A DNA stretch of 64,000 bases from Pseudomonadales bacterium (GCA_024234815.1 JACKNO010000001.1:744001-808000); one strand, 5' to 3'. Positions 18,031 to 27,895 are shown, counted from the stretch's first letter. The notes: a model not told the origin generated them from the sequence alone. A program made the numbers and translations.

Positions 18031-18963
18031 ATGAGCATGACATATCTGGATATCACCGGAGTGGGTATCGAATTCGATACCAATGGCAGCAAATTTCGCG
18101 CCCTCCAGAACGTGAATCTGAAGATGGACAAGGGCGAGTTTATTTCCCTGATCGGGCATTCGGGCTGCGGTAAGTCCACTGTCCTCAATATCGTGGCGGG
18201 GCTTTACCAGGCGACCGAAGGCGGCGTGGTGCTGGAGGGCAGGGAGGTCACGGAACCGGGCCCCGACCGCGCAGTGGTGTTTCAGAATCACTCGCTTATG
18301 CCCTGGCTCAGCGTCTATGAAAACGTGGCGCTGGCGGTCAACCAGGTCTTTCGCCGCAGCAAGACCCGGGCGGAGCGCCGGGATTGGGTAGAGCACAACC
18401 TGCGGCTGGTGAATATGGAACACGCCCTGGACAAGCTGCCGGGAGAAATTTCCGGCGGCATGAAGCAGCGAGTGGGCATAGCCCGCTGCCTGGCGATGCA
18501 ACCCAGGGTGCTGTTGATGGACGAGCCGTTTGGCGCACTCGACGCGCTTACCCGGGCGCAACTGCAGGACTCCCTGATGAAAATCCAGGCGGAACTGGGT
18601 AACACGGTAATGATGATTACTCATGATGTGGACGAAGCGGTGCTGCTGTCGGATCGCATCGTAATGATGAGCAACGGCCCCGCCGCCACCATAGGCGAAA
18701 TTCTGCCCGTCACCCTCGAGCGGCCCAGGGACAGGTTGGCCTTGGCGGAGGATCCGCGATTTGTACATCTGCGGCAGCAGGTTCTGGAGTTCCTGTACGC
18801 CAAGCAGGCGCCCGCGCAGCCCGCCCGCGACAGTACCGGAGTTTGTGAGAGCCTGGCTGGCGGCGAGAAGTTGGATAGCGCCCCCAGGCTGGTGTCGGCA
18901 ACCGGCAATGAAGCACCGGTCAAGGCTGGCGAGCCCGGCGATAGCGGCAGCGAGGCTGCGTAG
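18031..18963 (+). CDS. nrtD: Nitrate ABC transporter ATP-binding protein (NrtD/NasD-like)
   Basis: ABC ATPase of 310 residues that powers the transporter. Walker A GHSGCGKST, Q-loop, signature SGGMKQRVGIARCLA, Walker B LLMDEPFGALDALTR and the H-loop ITHDVDEAV are all intact. The first 255 or so residues match NrtD/NasD; the last 50 are a low-complexity tail with no recognised domain. A GGGAG ribosome site lies 7 bases before the ATG. Confidence 0.94.
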   Translation: MSMTYLDITGVGIEFDTNGSKFRALQNVNLKMDKGEFISLIGHSGCGKSTVLNIVAGLYQATEGGVVLEGREVTEPGPDRAVVFQNHSLMPWLSVYENVALAVNQVFRRSKTRAERRDWVEHNLRLVNMEHALDKLPGEISGGMKQRVGIARCLAMQPRVLLMDEPFGALDALTRAQLQDSLMKIQAELGNTVMMITHDVDEAVLLSDRIVMMSNGPAATIGEILPVTLERPRDRLALAEDPRFVHLRQQVLEFLYAKQAPAQPARDSTGVCESLAGGEKLDSAPRLVSATGNEAPVKAGEPGDSGSEAA

Positions 18964-19017
18964 CGTGTGCCTCGTGGAACTGGCAGTGACACGCTCAACC
19001 GGCGTGGCGACAGAACT

Positions 19018-20268
19018 ATGCAGATAGCCGCAGATCACTGCGGTAATCGCCAGCGCCTGGTCATTGTCGGCGCCGGTATGGCCGCTGCCTACCTGCTGCA
19101 GGAACTCGGCGGGGCCTGCGCGGACCTGGATATCACTGTGATCGGGGAAGAGAGCGATACCTGTTACAACCGGGTGTTGTTATCGAATGTGCTGGCGGGA
19201 GAGCGCACGGAGGCAGACCTGCGAATGCTGGAAGCTTCGGCGGAGCGGGAGCTGGTGAACTTTCTGCCGGGAACCCGCGTGGATTCGGTCGATCTCGAGA
19301 GACGCAGTCTGGTTACAGACCGGGGCCAGGTGCTGCACTGGGACAGGTTGGTATTCGCCACCGGTGCCAGCGTGGCCCGCCCCTGTTTGCCGAATGGCAA
19401 CGTGCGCGGCGTGGAACAATTTCGCACCCTGGCCGATGCCAGTCATCTGCGGCGACTGGCAGCTGAAGGCGACCCCGCAATTGTAGTGGGTGGCGGCCTG
19501 CTGGGCCTGGAAGCCGCCCACGGTCTGAATACCCTGGGGTTTTCCACGACCGTCGTGCACCGCCAATCCTGGTTGATGAACCGGCAGCTGGATGACCAGG
19601 GCGCAAGCCAGTTGCAGATCGATCTGCAGCGCAACGGAATCCGCTTTCGCCTCGGGGAGTCGGTCGCGGCGCTGGAGACCGACGGTGAAATGCTGACCGG
19701 TGTCGAATTGCAAGGTGGTGAAACCCTGCCCTGCAAACTGCTGCTGTTTGCCACGGGTATCAAGCCCAATGCGGACCTTGCGGGAGCGGCCGGCCTGGCG
19801 GTGGACCGCGGCATCCTGATCGATGGCCGGATGCGAACCTCGACGCAGGGGGTGTACGCCCTCGGGGAGTGTTCGCAGATAGGCCGGGAGTGCTTCGGCC
19901 TGGTGGCGCCCATCCGGGAGCAGGCCAGGGTACTGGCCCGTGAACTGCTGGGAACCGCTGTGGCGCCATTCAGTCCCGGGCGCTGGCCCACGCAGTTGAA
20001 AATATCCGGCATAGAAATTTTCAGTGCCGGAGACCTCGATCTGGGCGGCGAGCACCTGGTCCTGCGGGACGAGAGTGCCGGTGTCTACCGCCGCCTGGTC
20101 TTGCGGGAGGGGCGTCTGGTCAGCGCCATACTGGTGGGCGACAAACGCGGGGGCGGCTGGTACAGCGAGCTGATCAGCAGCGGTACCGATATTTCCGGTT
20201 TCAGGTCTGGCCTCGTGTTTGGTCGGGAAGTGAGTGAGGCCCTGCAGCAGAGTGCGCGGGCCGCGTAA
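19018..20268 (+). CDS. nasC: FAD/NAD(P)-dependent oxidoreductase, probable nitrate reductase electron-transfer subunit (NasC-like)
   Basis: Flavoprotein of 416 residues with two dinucleotide folds: FAD site IVGAGMAAAYLL at the N-terminus, NAD(P) site VVGGGLLGLEAA near residue 160, and YALGECSQIG before the dimerisation domain. It matches the N-terminal half of NirB (same CYNRVLLSNVLAGER-type active segment) but lacks siroheme and BFD domains. The gene order transporter-this-nirB-nirD-nasA mirrors Klebsiella nasFEDCBA, where NasC passes NADH electrons to nitrate reductase NasA. The ATG at 19018 is preferred over an in-frame GTG at 18967; neither has a strong ribosome site. Confidence 0.82.
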   Translation: MQIAADHCGNRQRLVIVGAGMAAAYLLQELGGACADLDITVIGEESDTCYNRVLLSNVLAGERTEADLRMLEASAERELVNFLPGTRVDSVDLERRSLVTDRGQVLHWDRLVFATGASVARPCLPNGNVRGVEQFRTLADASHLRRLAAEGDPAIVVGGGLLGLEAAHGLNTLGFSTTVVHRQSWLMNRQLDDQGASQLQIDLQRNGIRFRLGESVAALETDGEMLTGVELQGGETLPCKLLLFATGIKPNADLAGAAGLAVDRGILIDGRMRTSTQGVYALGECSQIGRECFGLVAPIREQARVLARELLGTAVAPFSPGRWPTQLKISGIEIFSAGDLDLGGEHLVLRDESAGVYRRLVLREGRLVSAILVGDKRGGGWYSELISSGTDISGFRSGLVFGREVSEALQQSARAA

Positions 20269-20286
20269 AGGCAATGGGAAGTCAGC

Positions 20287-22818
20287 ATGAGTAAACGCAG
20301 GATTGTAGTGGTGGGTAACGGCATGGTGGGTCATCACTTTGTCGAAAGCCTGGTCAAGGCCGGTGGTGAAAATGCCATCACTGTCCTCGGTGAGGAGCCC
20401 CGTCCCGCCTACGACAGGGTACACCTGTCCGACGTTTTCGCCGGACGGGCGCCGGCGGACCTGGCCCTGGCGACGCGGGAGACCTACCGCAACTGGGACG
20501 TCGAAGCGTCTTTTGGCGATCCCGTGGTAAAGATCGAGCGCGCATCGAAGCGGGTTGTCACGGAAACCGGGCGCGTCTTCGAGTACGACAAATTAGTGCT
20601 GGCCACGGGCTCCTACCCCTTCGTTCCACCAGTATCGGGGGCGGATAACGAACGTTGTCTCACCTACCGCACTATCGACGACCTCGGTGAAATCAAAGCC
20701 AAGGCCAGCGGTAGCCGGGTGGGCGTTGTGGTGGGTGGGGGCTTGCTGGGTCTGGAGTGCGGCAATGCCCTGCGCAATCTCGGGCTCGAAACCCACGTGG
20801 TGGAGTTCGCCCCTGGCCTGATGGGCGTGCAGCTCGACGATGGTGGTTCCGCCATGTTGCGGCGCAAGATCGAAGCCCTGGGAGTGCAGGTGCACACCGG
20901 CAAGAATACGAAAAAAATCAGCGCGGGAAAGGTTTCCGCCCTGCAAATGGAATTCGCGGACGGCAGTCATCTCGATACCGATATGATCGTGTTCTCGGCA
21001 GGCATTCGCCCCCGCGACAACCTGGCGCGTGATGCCGAACTCGCGGTAGGCGAGCGCGGTGGCATCGTGATCGACTACAAGTGCAAGACCACTGACACCG
21101 ACATCTATGCCATCGGTGAGTGCGCACTGTTCGGCGGGCGCATTTACGGCCTGGTGGCACCCGGGTACCGGATGGCCGAGGCGGTGGCGGCACAATTGGG
21201 CGGTAAAGACGCCCAGTTCGTCGGCGCGGACATGAGCACCAAACTAAAATTGCTCGGCGTGGACGTGGGCTCTATCGGCGATGCCCACGGCCGCACCGAG
21301 GGCTCCATGTCCTTTGTTTTCAGCGATGGCCGCCAGGATTGCTACAAACGCATCGTGACTAGCGCCGATGGCAAACAACTGCTGGGTGCGGTGCTGGTGG
21401 GAGACTGCGATGACTACGACACGCTGCTGCAATACCACCTGAATGACATCGAGTTGCCAGCTGACCCGCAGAGCCTGATTGTTCCGCACCTTGGAGACAG
21501 GCCGTTACTGGGGGTCGGCGCCCTGCCCGCCACCGCGACCATTTGTTCCTGCCACAATGTCACCAAGGGAGATGTGGTGTCAGCGCTGGACGCGGGTTGC
21601 TGCTCCCTGGGTGACGTCAAGGGAGCGACCAGCGCGAGTACTGGCTGTGGCGGATGCGCCGCCATGCTCAAGAATCTGGTTGAGGACGAACTCGCCGCTC
21701 GCGGGGTGACCGTAGACAAGAGTATCTGCGAGCATTTTCACTACACCAGGCAGGAGCTGTATCACCTGGCCCGGATCGGTGAGATAAAAAGTTTCGACGC
21801 CCTGTTGGCGGAGCACGGCAGCGGTCGCGGCTGCGATATCTGCAAGCCGACCATCGCATCCATCATGGCCTCCCTGTGGAACGAGCATGTATTGGACCGC
21901 GGAATCGTCGGGTTGCAGGACACGAACGATGCGTTCATGGCCAATATGCAGAAGGACGGCACTTACTCGGTGGTACCCCGGGTTGCAGGGGGTGAAATCA
22001 CGGCCGAGAAACTGATCACGCTGGGGGAGGTGGCCAAAAAATACAATCTGTACACCAAGATCACCGGCGGCCAGCGGGTTGACCTGTTCGGCGCCCGTCT
22101 CAACGAATTGCCGGAGATCTGGGAGGAACTGGTGCAGGCGGGTTTTGAAACCGGTCACGCCTATGGCAAGGCCCTGCGCACCGTGAAGTCCTGCGTGGGC
22201 AGCACCTGGTGTCGATATGGCGTGCAGGACAGCGTAAGTATGGCGATCCGGATCGAGAATCGTTACAAGGGCTTGCGGGCGCCACACAAATTGAAGTCGG
22301 CTGTGTCGGGTTGTACCCGTGAGTGCGCCGAAGCCCAGTCCAAGGATTTTGGAGTGATCGCCACCGAGAACGGCTGGAACCTGTACCTCTGCGGCAACGG
22401 CGGCATGCGACCGCGGCACGCGGACCTGTTCGCCACCGACCTGGATGACGAGACCCTGATTCGCTATATCGACCGCTTCTTGATGTTCTATATTCGCACC
22501 GCGGACAGGTTGCAGCGCACCTCTGTCTGGATGGACAGTCTGGAAGGCGGGATAGATTACCTGCGCGAGGTGGTGATCAACGATTCACTGGGTATCTGCG
22601 CGGAACTCGAGGCGCAAATGGCGCATGTCATCGGCCGCTACGAGTGTGAGTGGCGGGTCACCCTGGCCGACCCGGAAAAGCTGAAGCGCTTCCGTCACTT
22701 TGTCAATTCGGATGAGCCGGATAGCGGCGTGGTATTTGTGAACGAGCGGGAGCAGATTCGTCCAGCGAGGGCGGAAGAGCGTTTGCGGCTCGTTCCAGTT
22801 GACAAAAAAGCGGGGTAG
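20287..22818 (+). CDS. nirB: Assimilatory nitrite reductase [NAD(P)H], large subunit
   Basis: Siroheme nitrite reductase of 843 residues reducing nitrite to ammonium in the cytoplasm. In order: FAD fold (VVVGNGMVGHHFVE), NAD fold (VVVGGGLLGLECGN, about residue 147), BFD-like [2Fe-2S] domain (CSCHNVTKGD with TGCGGC, about 420-465), sulfite/nitrite reductase ferredoxin-like half-domain, and the 4Fe-4S/siroheme site with SCVGSTWCRYG and SGCTRECAEAQSKDFG (four cysteines). Full length and apparently intact. NirD follows 4 bases after the stop. Confidence 0.97.
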   Translation: MSKRRIVVVGNGMVGHHFVESLVKAGGENAITVLGEEPRPAYDRVHLSDVFAGRAPADLALATRETYRNWDVEASFGDPVVKIERASKRVVTETGRVFEYDKLVLATGSYPFVPPVSGADNERCLTYRTIDDLGEIKAKASGSRVGVVVGGGLLGLECGNALRNLGLETHVVEFAPGLMGVQLDDGGSAMLRRKIEALGVQVHTGKNTKKISAGKVSALQMEFADGSHLDTDMIVFSAGIRPRDNLARDAELAVGERGGIVIDYKCKTTDTDIYAIGECALFGGRIYGLVAPGYRMAEAVAAQLGGKDAQFVGADMSTKLKLLGVDVGSIGDAHGRTEGSMSFVFSDGRQDCYKRIVTSADGKQLLGAVLVGDCDDYDTLLQYHLNDIELPADPQSLIVPHLGDRPLLGVGALPATATICSCHNVTKGDVVSALDAGCCSLGDVKGATSASTGCGGCAAMLKNLVEDELAARGVTVDKSICEHFHYTRQELYHLARIGEIKSFDALLAEHGSGRGCDICKPTIASIMASLWNEHVLDRGIVGLQDTNDAFMANMQKDGTYSVVPRVAGGEITAEKLITLGEVAKKYNLYTKITGGQRVDLFGARLNELPEIWEELVQAGFETGHAYGKALRTVKSCVGSTWCRYGVQDSVSMAIRIENRYKGLRAPHKLKSAVSGCTRECAEAQSKDFGVIATENGWNLYLCGNGGMRPRHADLFATDLDDETLIRYIDRFLMFYIRTADRLQRTSVWMDSLEGGIDYLREVVINDSLGICAELEAQMAHVIGRYECEWRVTLADPEKLKRFRHFVNSDEPDSGVVFVNEREQIRPARAEERLRLVPVDKKAG

Positions 22819-22822
22819 GAAA

Positions 22823-23170
22823 ATGACGGCAGTAGAGAAACACGCCTGGGAAATGATATGTCAGCGTTCGGATCTTGTAGACGGCTCCGGTGTTTGCGCG
22901 TTGCTGGGAAACAAGCAGGTGGCCCTGTTCTATCTTCCCGGGGAAGAGCCCCCGCTATATGCCCTGGGCAACCGGGACCCCATCGGCAAGGCCAATGTGC
23001 TGTCGCGCGGCATAATCGGCGATATCAATGGCGAACTGGTGGTCGCCTCGCCGCTCTACAAGCAGCACTTCAGCCTGCGGACCGGCGTCTGCCTGGAGCA
23101 GGAGGAGGTGAGCGTGGAGGTCTACGATGTCCGCCTCGAGGGTGACAGTGTGCTGATCGGGCGCCGATGA
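22823..23170 (+). CDS. nirD: Nitrite reductase small subunit
   Basis: A 115-residue NirD protein with a Rieske-like fold. The cysteine/histidine cluster ligands of true Rieske proteins are absent, as is normal for NirD. Family segments are ALGNRDPIGKANVLSRGIIGD and ASPLYKQHFSLRTG. The start at 22823 follows GTAGGA; the open frame extends to a TTG inside nirB. The last four bases overlap the nasA start (ATGA), indicating translational coupling. Confidence 0.95.
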   Translation: MTAVEKHAWEMICQRSDLVDGSGVCALLGNKQVALFYLPGEEPPLYALGNRDPIGKANVLSRGIIGDINGELVVASPLYKQHFSLRTGVCLEQEEVSVEVYDVRLEGDSVLIGRR

Positions 23171-25806
23171 GCAGTTGCCAGACCACCTGCCCGTACTGCG
23201 GTGTCGGCTGCGGTGTCACCGCCGAGGTCAAAGATAACAAGGTAATAGCGATCAGCGGGGATGCGAGCCACCCGGCCAATGCGGGGAAGCTCTGTGTAAA
23301 AGGCTCTACCCTTGCCCAGACCCTCGGCCCCGAGGGGCGGTTGCGGACCCCGGTTCACAAGGGCGCCCGAATCGACTGGGACGAGGCCCTGCAACTCGTC
23401 GCAACCAGGATCGCCGACGTGCGCGCGAAATACGGGCCGGAAGCGATTGCTTTTTACCTGTCCGGACAGCTGCTGACGGAGGACTACTACGTCGCCAACA
23501 AGCTGATGAAAGGGTTCCTGGGCAGTGCCAATGTCGACACCAATTCACGGTTGTGCATGTCCTCGGCCGTTGCCGGATACCAGCGGGCATTTGGTGCCGA
23601 TTACGTTCCCTGCACCTACGCGGACCTGGAGACCTGCGACCTTCTGGTTCTGGTGGGCTCCAATGCGGCCTGGACCCATCCTGTCCTGTACCAGCGCATT
23701 GCCGAGTCTCGCAGAGCTAATCCCCACAAACGAATTGTCGTTATCGATCCGCGGCGTACGGCCAGTTGCGATATTGCCGACCTCCATCTCCAGATCGCGC
23801 CGGGCAGCGACGGCTTCCTGTTTGCGGGGCTGTTGCATTACCTCGACCAGAACAAGCTGTTGGACGCCGCTTACGTCGAAGCGCACACCGAGGGCCTCGA
23901 AGAGGCGCTGGCGATTGCCGCGTCCCACACCCCGGCGCGCGTCGCAACCCGGACCGGGCTCGCCCCGGAGCAACTGGCCCAGTTCTACCAGTTGTTTGGC
24001 GCCACGGAAAAAACGGTTACTTTCTATTCCCAGGGCATCAACCAGTCAAGCACCGGCACTGACAAGTGCAACGCCATAATAAACTGCCACCTGGTGACCG
24101 GTCGCCTGGGCACACCCGGCATGGGGCCGTTCTCCATTACCGGTCAACCCAATGCCATGGGAGGGCGTGAGGTGGGCGGGTTGGCCAATCAGCTGGCGGC
24201 GCACATGGATTTTCGCGCCGAACATGTCGAACTGGTCGAGCAGTTCTGGCAGGCGCCGGCGATGGCGCGGGCGCCCGGCCTGAAGGCGGTGGACATGTTC
24301 CAGGCCGCCGCGGAGGGGAAAATTCGCTTCCTCTGGATAATGGCGACCAACCCCGCGGTGAGTCTGCCCGACAGCGCCATGGTGCGACGCGCGTTGTCCA
24401 GATGCGATTTTGTGGTGGTGTCGGATTGCGTTTCCGATACCGATACCGCCGCCTGCGCAGACCTGCTTTTACCTGCGCAGGGATGGAGCGAGAAAGATGG
24501 CACGGTTACCAACTCCGAACGCTGTATCTCGCGCCAGCGCAAACTGGTGGATCCTCTGGCTGAGGCGAAACCCGACTGGTGGATAGTGACGGAGGTGGCC
24601 CGGCGGCTGGGGTTTGGCCGGGCTTTCGATTACCAGCATCCAGGCCAGATATTCACGGAGCATGCGCGCCTGTCGGGTCACGGGAATGACGGCAGCCGCG
24701 ATTTCGATATCAGCGCGCTGGGTGACCTCGATACCCAGGCCTACGACCAAATGCTGCCCGGCTACTGGCCGCGCCCCAAAACACCGCTGACCGATGCGCC
24801 CATAGCGGATGGGCACTTTTTCACCCCTTCGGGCCGGGCGCGATTCATTGCCGCCCAACCCGCCATGCCTGATCAGGATGCGAGTGCGCAGCTGAAACTC
24901 AATACTGGCAGGCTGCGTGATCAATGGCATAGCATGACCCGCACCGGGCGCGTGGCGAAACTGATGCGGCACCGGGACTTTTTCAGCATCTCCCTCAATG
25001 GAAGGGATGCCCATGAGCGACAGCTGTGCGAGGGCGACCTGGTTGAGGTCTGCAATGAACTCGGCCGCATACGGGGGCTCGTCCGGTTGGAAGGCGATCT
25101 GCCACCGGGGCAGGTTTTCAGCCCGATACACTGGAGCGGTCAGTTCTCGGGGTCCGGCTGTGTCAGCGACCTGATGGCTGCGACGACGGACCCGGTGTCG
25201 GGACAGCCGCAGAGCAAATTCGCCAGGGTTTCCGCCAAACCCGCTCCCACTTCCTGCTGGGGACTGCTATTGACTCGTGAACCACCGGACTTGCCGGCTC
25301 TGGGCTACTGGTCCAGGGTTGTCGTGGCCGGCGGTTACCTGACGCTGTTTGCCGGGGAGATATTCACGCCACCTCGCGAACTGTACAAGACCTTGCTGCA
25401 GTCAGTGCAGCGCGACGGATTGCGGTGCAGCAGCTACCAGGATGAGACCCAGGACGACTTCCGGGAGGTGGCGCTCGACGGTGGCGAGGTTCGCCACGCC
25501 CTGTTCCTGCACCGCAATCGGGGCAGGTTGCCTGCAACCGACTGGATGGCAGGTTTGCTGACTGCCGACAGACCCGCGGGGTCGGTTGCGCTGCTGGCGG
25601 GCCTTGACGCCGGCGTGGCGGACAAGGGGCGTTTGATTTGCACTTGTCTTGAGATTGGCGAGCGCCAGATAGAGCAGGCCATCGTGGCCGGTGCCTGTGA
25701 TGTGGATGCGCTGGGCCAGCAGCTGGGTTGCGGTACTGAATGTGGATCGTGTGTGCCTGAACTCAGGCGGCTTTTGCTTGCAACCGGTAAAAAGAAGGTG
25801 GCCTGA
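23167..25806 (+). CDS. nasA: Assimilatory nitrate reductase catalytic subunit
   Basis: Molybdopterin oxidoreductase of 879 residues that reduces nitrate to nitrite in the cytoplasm. It opens with an N-terminal 4Fe-4S site (CPYCGVGCGV), then the bis-MGD domains (NTNSRLCMSSAVAGY, GQPNAMGGREVGGLANQL), the molydopterin-dinucleotide binding domain near 600-700, and a C-terminal BFD-like [2Fe-2S] domain (CTCLEIGERQIEQAI, GCGTECGSC). There is no Tat signal, consistent with an assimilatory enzyme. The C-terminal [2Fe-2S] domain is the expected docking site for the NasC-like flavoprotein. Confidence 0.96.
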   Translation: MSSCQTTCPYCGVGCGVTAEVKDNKVIAISGDASHPANAGKLCVKGSTLAQTLGPEGRLRTPVHKGARIDWDEALQLVATRIADVRAKYGPEAIAFYLSGQLLTEDYYVANKLMKGFLGSANVDTNSRLCMSSAVAGYQRAFGADYVPCTYADLETCDLLVLVGSNAAWTHPVLYQRIAESRRANPHKRIVVIDPRRTASCDIADLHLQIAPGSDGFLFAGLLHYLDQNKLLDAAYVEAHTEGLEEALAIAASHTPARVATRTGLAPEQLAQFYQLFGATEKTVTFYSQGINQSSTGTDKCNAIINCHLVTGRLGTPGMGPFSITGQPNAMGGREVGGLANQLAAHMDFRAEHVELVEQFWQAPAMARAPGLKAVDMFQAAAEGKIRFLWIMATNPAVSLPDSAMVRRALSRCDFVVVSDCVSDTDTAACADLLLPAQGWSEKDGTVTNSERCISRQRKLVDPLAEAKPDWWIVTEVARRLGFGRAFDYQHPGQIFTEHARLSGHGNDGSRDFDISALGDLDTQAYDQMLPGYWPRPKTPLTDAPIADGHFFTPSGRARFIAAQPAMPDQDASAQLKLNTGRLRDQWHSMTRTGRVAKLMRHRDFFSISLNGRDAHERQLCEGDLVEVCNELGRIRGLVRLEGDLPPGQVFSPIHWSGQFSGSGCVSDLMAATTDPVSGQPQSKFARVSAKPAPTSCWGLLLTREPPDLPALGYWSRVVVAGGYLTLFAGEIFTPPRELYKTLLQSVQRDGLRCSSYQDETQDDFREVALDGGEVRHALFLHRNRGRLPATDWMAGLLTADRPAGSVALLAGLDAGVADKGRLICTCLEIGERQIEQAIVAGACDVDALGQQLGCGTECGSCVPELRRLLLATGKKKVA

Positions 25807-25905
25807 GCCACCTGGTTTCAGGGAGGTGAATGGCACATTGGGGGTGCCTGTCACCGCGGGCTGCCAGTCGTTATGACGAGCAGCGCGAGGGCTTATGCGC
25901 TTACC

Positions 25906-26250
25906 CTAGTCCTGCTGGATCTCGGTTCGCGAGCCGCCATCAAAGCAGGTGTTGTCGCCATTGTCCGGGCAAATGACCACGTATGTGGTGCGTTTGCCAC
26001 AGCCTTCGACACCCACGTTATAGACCGCGCGCTGCGGTCCGGAGAGGGCGAAAGCGCGAACCACGGGCTGCATGGTGTTGCTCGATAGCAGTGAGGCTGT
26101 CGCGCTGGGACAATCCATCTCGAATGCGCCACGACGTTGTGCCTCGGAGATCGCCTCGGGTTCCATTTGCTGCAGGTATTGGGCTGAGGATGTACAGCCG
26201 GCAAGTACCAGTGGCAGAGTGATAAAGGTCAAGTTTCTGCGAAAAGACAT
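25906..26250 (-). CDS. Small putative lipoprotein
   Basis: A 114-residue protein with a lipoprotein signal (LPLVLAGC, cysteine at residue 18) after MSFRRNLTF. Mature cysteines in MDCPS, EGCGKR, VICPD and NTCFDG suggest disulfides. The start at 26250 follows AAGGAG; the frame stays open upstream to 26403 without support. No family recognised; the C-terminal half reads like a short beta-rich periplasmic domain. It is convergent with nasA. Confidence 0.75.
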   Translation of the reverse strand: MSFRRNLTFITLPLVLAGCTSSAQYLQQMEPEAISEAQRRGAFEMDCPSATASLLSSNTMQPVVRAFALSGPQRAVYNVGVEGCGKRTTYVVICPDNGDNTCFDGGSRTEIQQD

Positions 26251-26466
26251 CAGCGGTCTCCTTACGATATAGAAGTGTTGGACATCGATGGAACGGGGAA
26301 ATATTAGTCTCGTTGATGTCGTCGTACAAGCGTGTTTCGCCGCTGTTGCACCGGCCATACTGGGCCGCGTATCGTATCGGTTCAGGAGCAAGGGCAACGC
26401 CACAACAGTTTTCGCATGGCTAGCGGCTCTTTCCTTTTGCTACTGATTATCATTTCCCGATCCGTG

Positions 26467-26835
26467 TCAGGGTGCCGGTTCCTCATAGATTACGTAGATT
26501 TTGCGGGTGGCCTCCAGCACTTCCCATTCCCCTGCGAAGCCGGCCGGCACACAGACCTTGTCCCCCGGTCCCAGTTCCATTTCGTTGCCGTCCAGGTCGC
26601 GGATGATGGACCTGCCCGAGAGTATGTGAAAGTACTCATCCTCGGTGTAGTTGACCCTCCAGCAGCCCGGCTCCGCCCCCCACTCACCGGCGAAGAAGCA
26701 GTTGTTCGCCTGAAAGTGCAGGGTGTTGTGCTGCTCCGGTTGCCCTTTGACCAGCCGTTCACGGGGCGTGGGGTAGTGCTCGGTAACGGCCGGGCTGGCG
26801 GCAAAATTTACGAGGTCGGCCAGTGTTTTACTCAT
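26467..26835 (-). CDS. Cupin domain protein (DUF861/EutQ-like)
   Basis: Single-domain cupin of 122 residues. The two cupin motifs are recognisable (CWRVNYTEDEYFHILSGRSIIRD; GPGDKVCVPAGFAGEWEV), resembling the Cupin_3 group with ureidoglycine aminohydrolase and EutQ relatives. An AGGAG site precedes the start (GCAGGAGTCCCTC). Substrate unknown; nothing nearby suggests purine or ethanolamine use. Confidence 0.85.
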   Translation of the reverse strand: MSKTLADLVNFAASPAVTEHYPTPRERLVKGQPEQHNTLHFQANNCFFAGEWGAEPGCWRVNYTEDEYFHILSGRSIIRDLDGNEMELGPGDKVCVPAGFAGEWEVLEATRKIYVIYEEPAP

Positions 26836-27245
26836 GAGGGACTCCTGCTGTTCGAGACTGTTCGCAGCGACCTATGGTGAACAGGTCGCCGGGGCTCAGC
26901 CATAACCCCAAAGGGTAATGGCTGTGAGTCGCAGGGCATGTGCCCGGAGTGAAGTTTATGTAGCGGGGTTTGTGGCGGCTGCGTTTGACTACAATACCCA
27001 TGGCATGGCGTCGGCAATTGTAGAATAATGCGCGTGACCGTAGCTTTTTGAAATCGGAGAGGGCCTCTTCCTGATCCCGTAGCGAAAAGACGCGGTTGCC
27101 GGTTGTTTTAGAGTGCTTGTCTTGCGTCAATGTGCATCGATCTGGATTAGCACATACTTGTAGAACAGATGTTCAGAGTCAATTGGCACACAGGGTGCTT
27201 CAGTGGTTGGCAATTTCTTAATGTGAAAAATCAGGGAGATACACC
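26836..27245. other. Gap between the cupin and phasin genes
   Basis: A 410-base divergent intergenic region. A 100-codon open frame on the minus strand (26828-27130) overlaps the cupin start and has no ribosome site or family resemblance, so I do not call it. I see no convincing promoter hexamers or structured RNA; the phasin ribosome site GGGAGAT sits just before 27246. Confidence 0.4.
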
Positions 27246-27866
27246 ATGGCGAATGCAAAAAGAGCAGCTGGAAAGAAAGGCGCTTTAAAGAAGAAACTCA
27301 GCGGTCTGGATCTCGGCAAATACCTTGACGACGTCAGGATTGGTAATTTCAAGCTGGACGATGTACTGGAAGGCACAAGCAAGAATGTACAGGCCATCGC
27401 GGATGCCAATCGCGCCATTGTCGACGGCTACATCGAGATTGCCAAGCGCCAGTTCGAGATGCTCAAGGATTTGTTGGAAGACCTGAAGAAAGTGGGTGGT
27501 GAGCGCTCGGATATGGTCAAGGAATTGAAAAAGGTCGTGGAACAGGCACGGAAGGATGTGCAGGTATTGCAGAAGATGGCCAGCAAGACCAATTCCGCGG
27601 CGCAAAGGATCGTCAAGAAGCGTTCCGAGGCCAACCTGAAGGTCTGGAAGAAGCTGGTTGCGGATGCCAAGAAATCCCTGGGTGACAAGGGCGCCACCGC
27701 GAAAAAGCCAGCGGCGAAGAAAAAAGCGGCGGCCGGGAAAAAGCCAGTAGCGAAGAAAGCTGCAGCGAAAAAGAAAAAAACCGTGGCCAAAAAGAAAGCG
27801 ACGGCTACCAGGAAGAAGCGCGCGGCCAAGCCTAAAGCGGCGCCCAAAAGCCCAGCGACTGCCTGA
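27246..27866 (+). CDS. Phasin with lysine/alanine-rich histone-like tail (PhaF-like)
   Basis: A 206-residue protein in two parts. Residues about 40-135 form the amphipathic helical phasin domain (VQAIADANRAIVDGYIEIAK, then a heptad-rich coiled-coil region), which coats polyhydroxyalkanoate granules. Residues about 150-206 are a basic tail of repeated AAKKKA/KKPA units, like Pseudomonas PhaF and AlgP, expected to bind DNA and help segregate granules. The short, basic N-terminus may also bind DNA. No PHA synthase is in the window. GGGAGAT precedes the ATG. Confidence 0.85.
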   Translation: MANAKRAAGKKGALKKKLSGLDLGKYLDDVRIGNFKLDDVLEGTSKNVQAIADANRAIVDGYIEIAKRQFEMLKDLLEDLKKVGGERSDMVKELKKVVEQARKDVQVLQKMASKTNSAAQRIVKKRSEANLKVWKKLVADAKKSLGDKGATAKKPAAKKKAAAGKKPVAKKAAAKKKKTVAKKKATATRKKRAAKPKAAPKSPATA

Positions 27867-27875
27867 GCACGGTAG

Positions 27876-27895
27876 GCCGGGCCAACCCGGCTTTA
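27876..27895 (+). terminator. Hairpin terminator after the phasin gene
   Basis: A stem GCCGGG/CCCGGC with a CCAA loop, followed by a short TTTA, 10 bases after the phasin stop. The T-run is weak. Confidence 0.5.

Noticed and set aside
17959..20424. Two long minus-strand frames (359 and 414 codons) antisense to nrtD and the FAD oxidoreductase
   Set aside because: Compositional shadows of intact plus-strand genes; His/Gln/Arg-rich translations without motifs.
26332..26880. 182-codon plus-strand frame across the cupin gene
   Set aside because: Antisense to a clear cupin domain and lacks a ribosome site.
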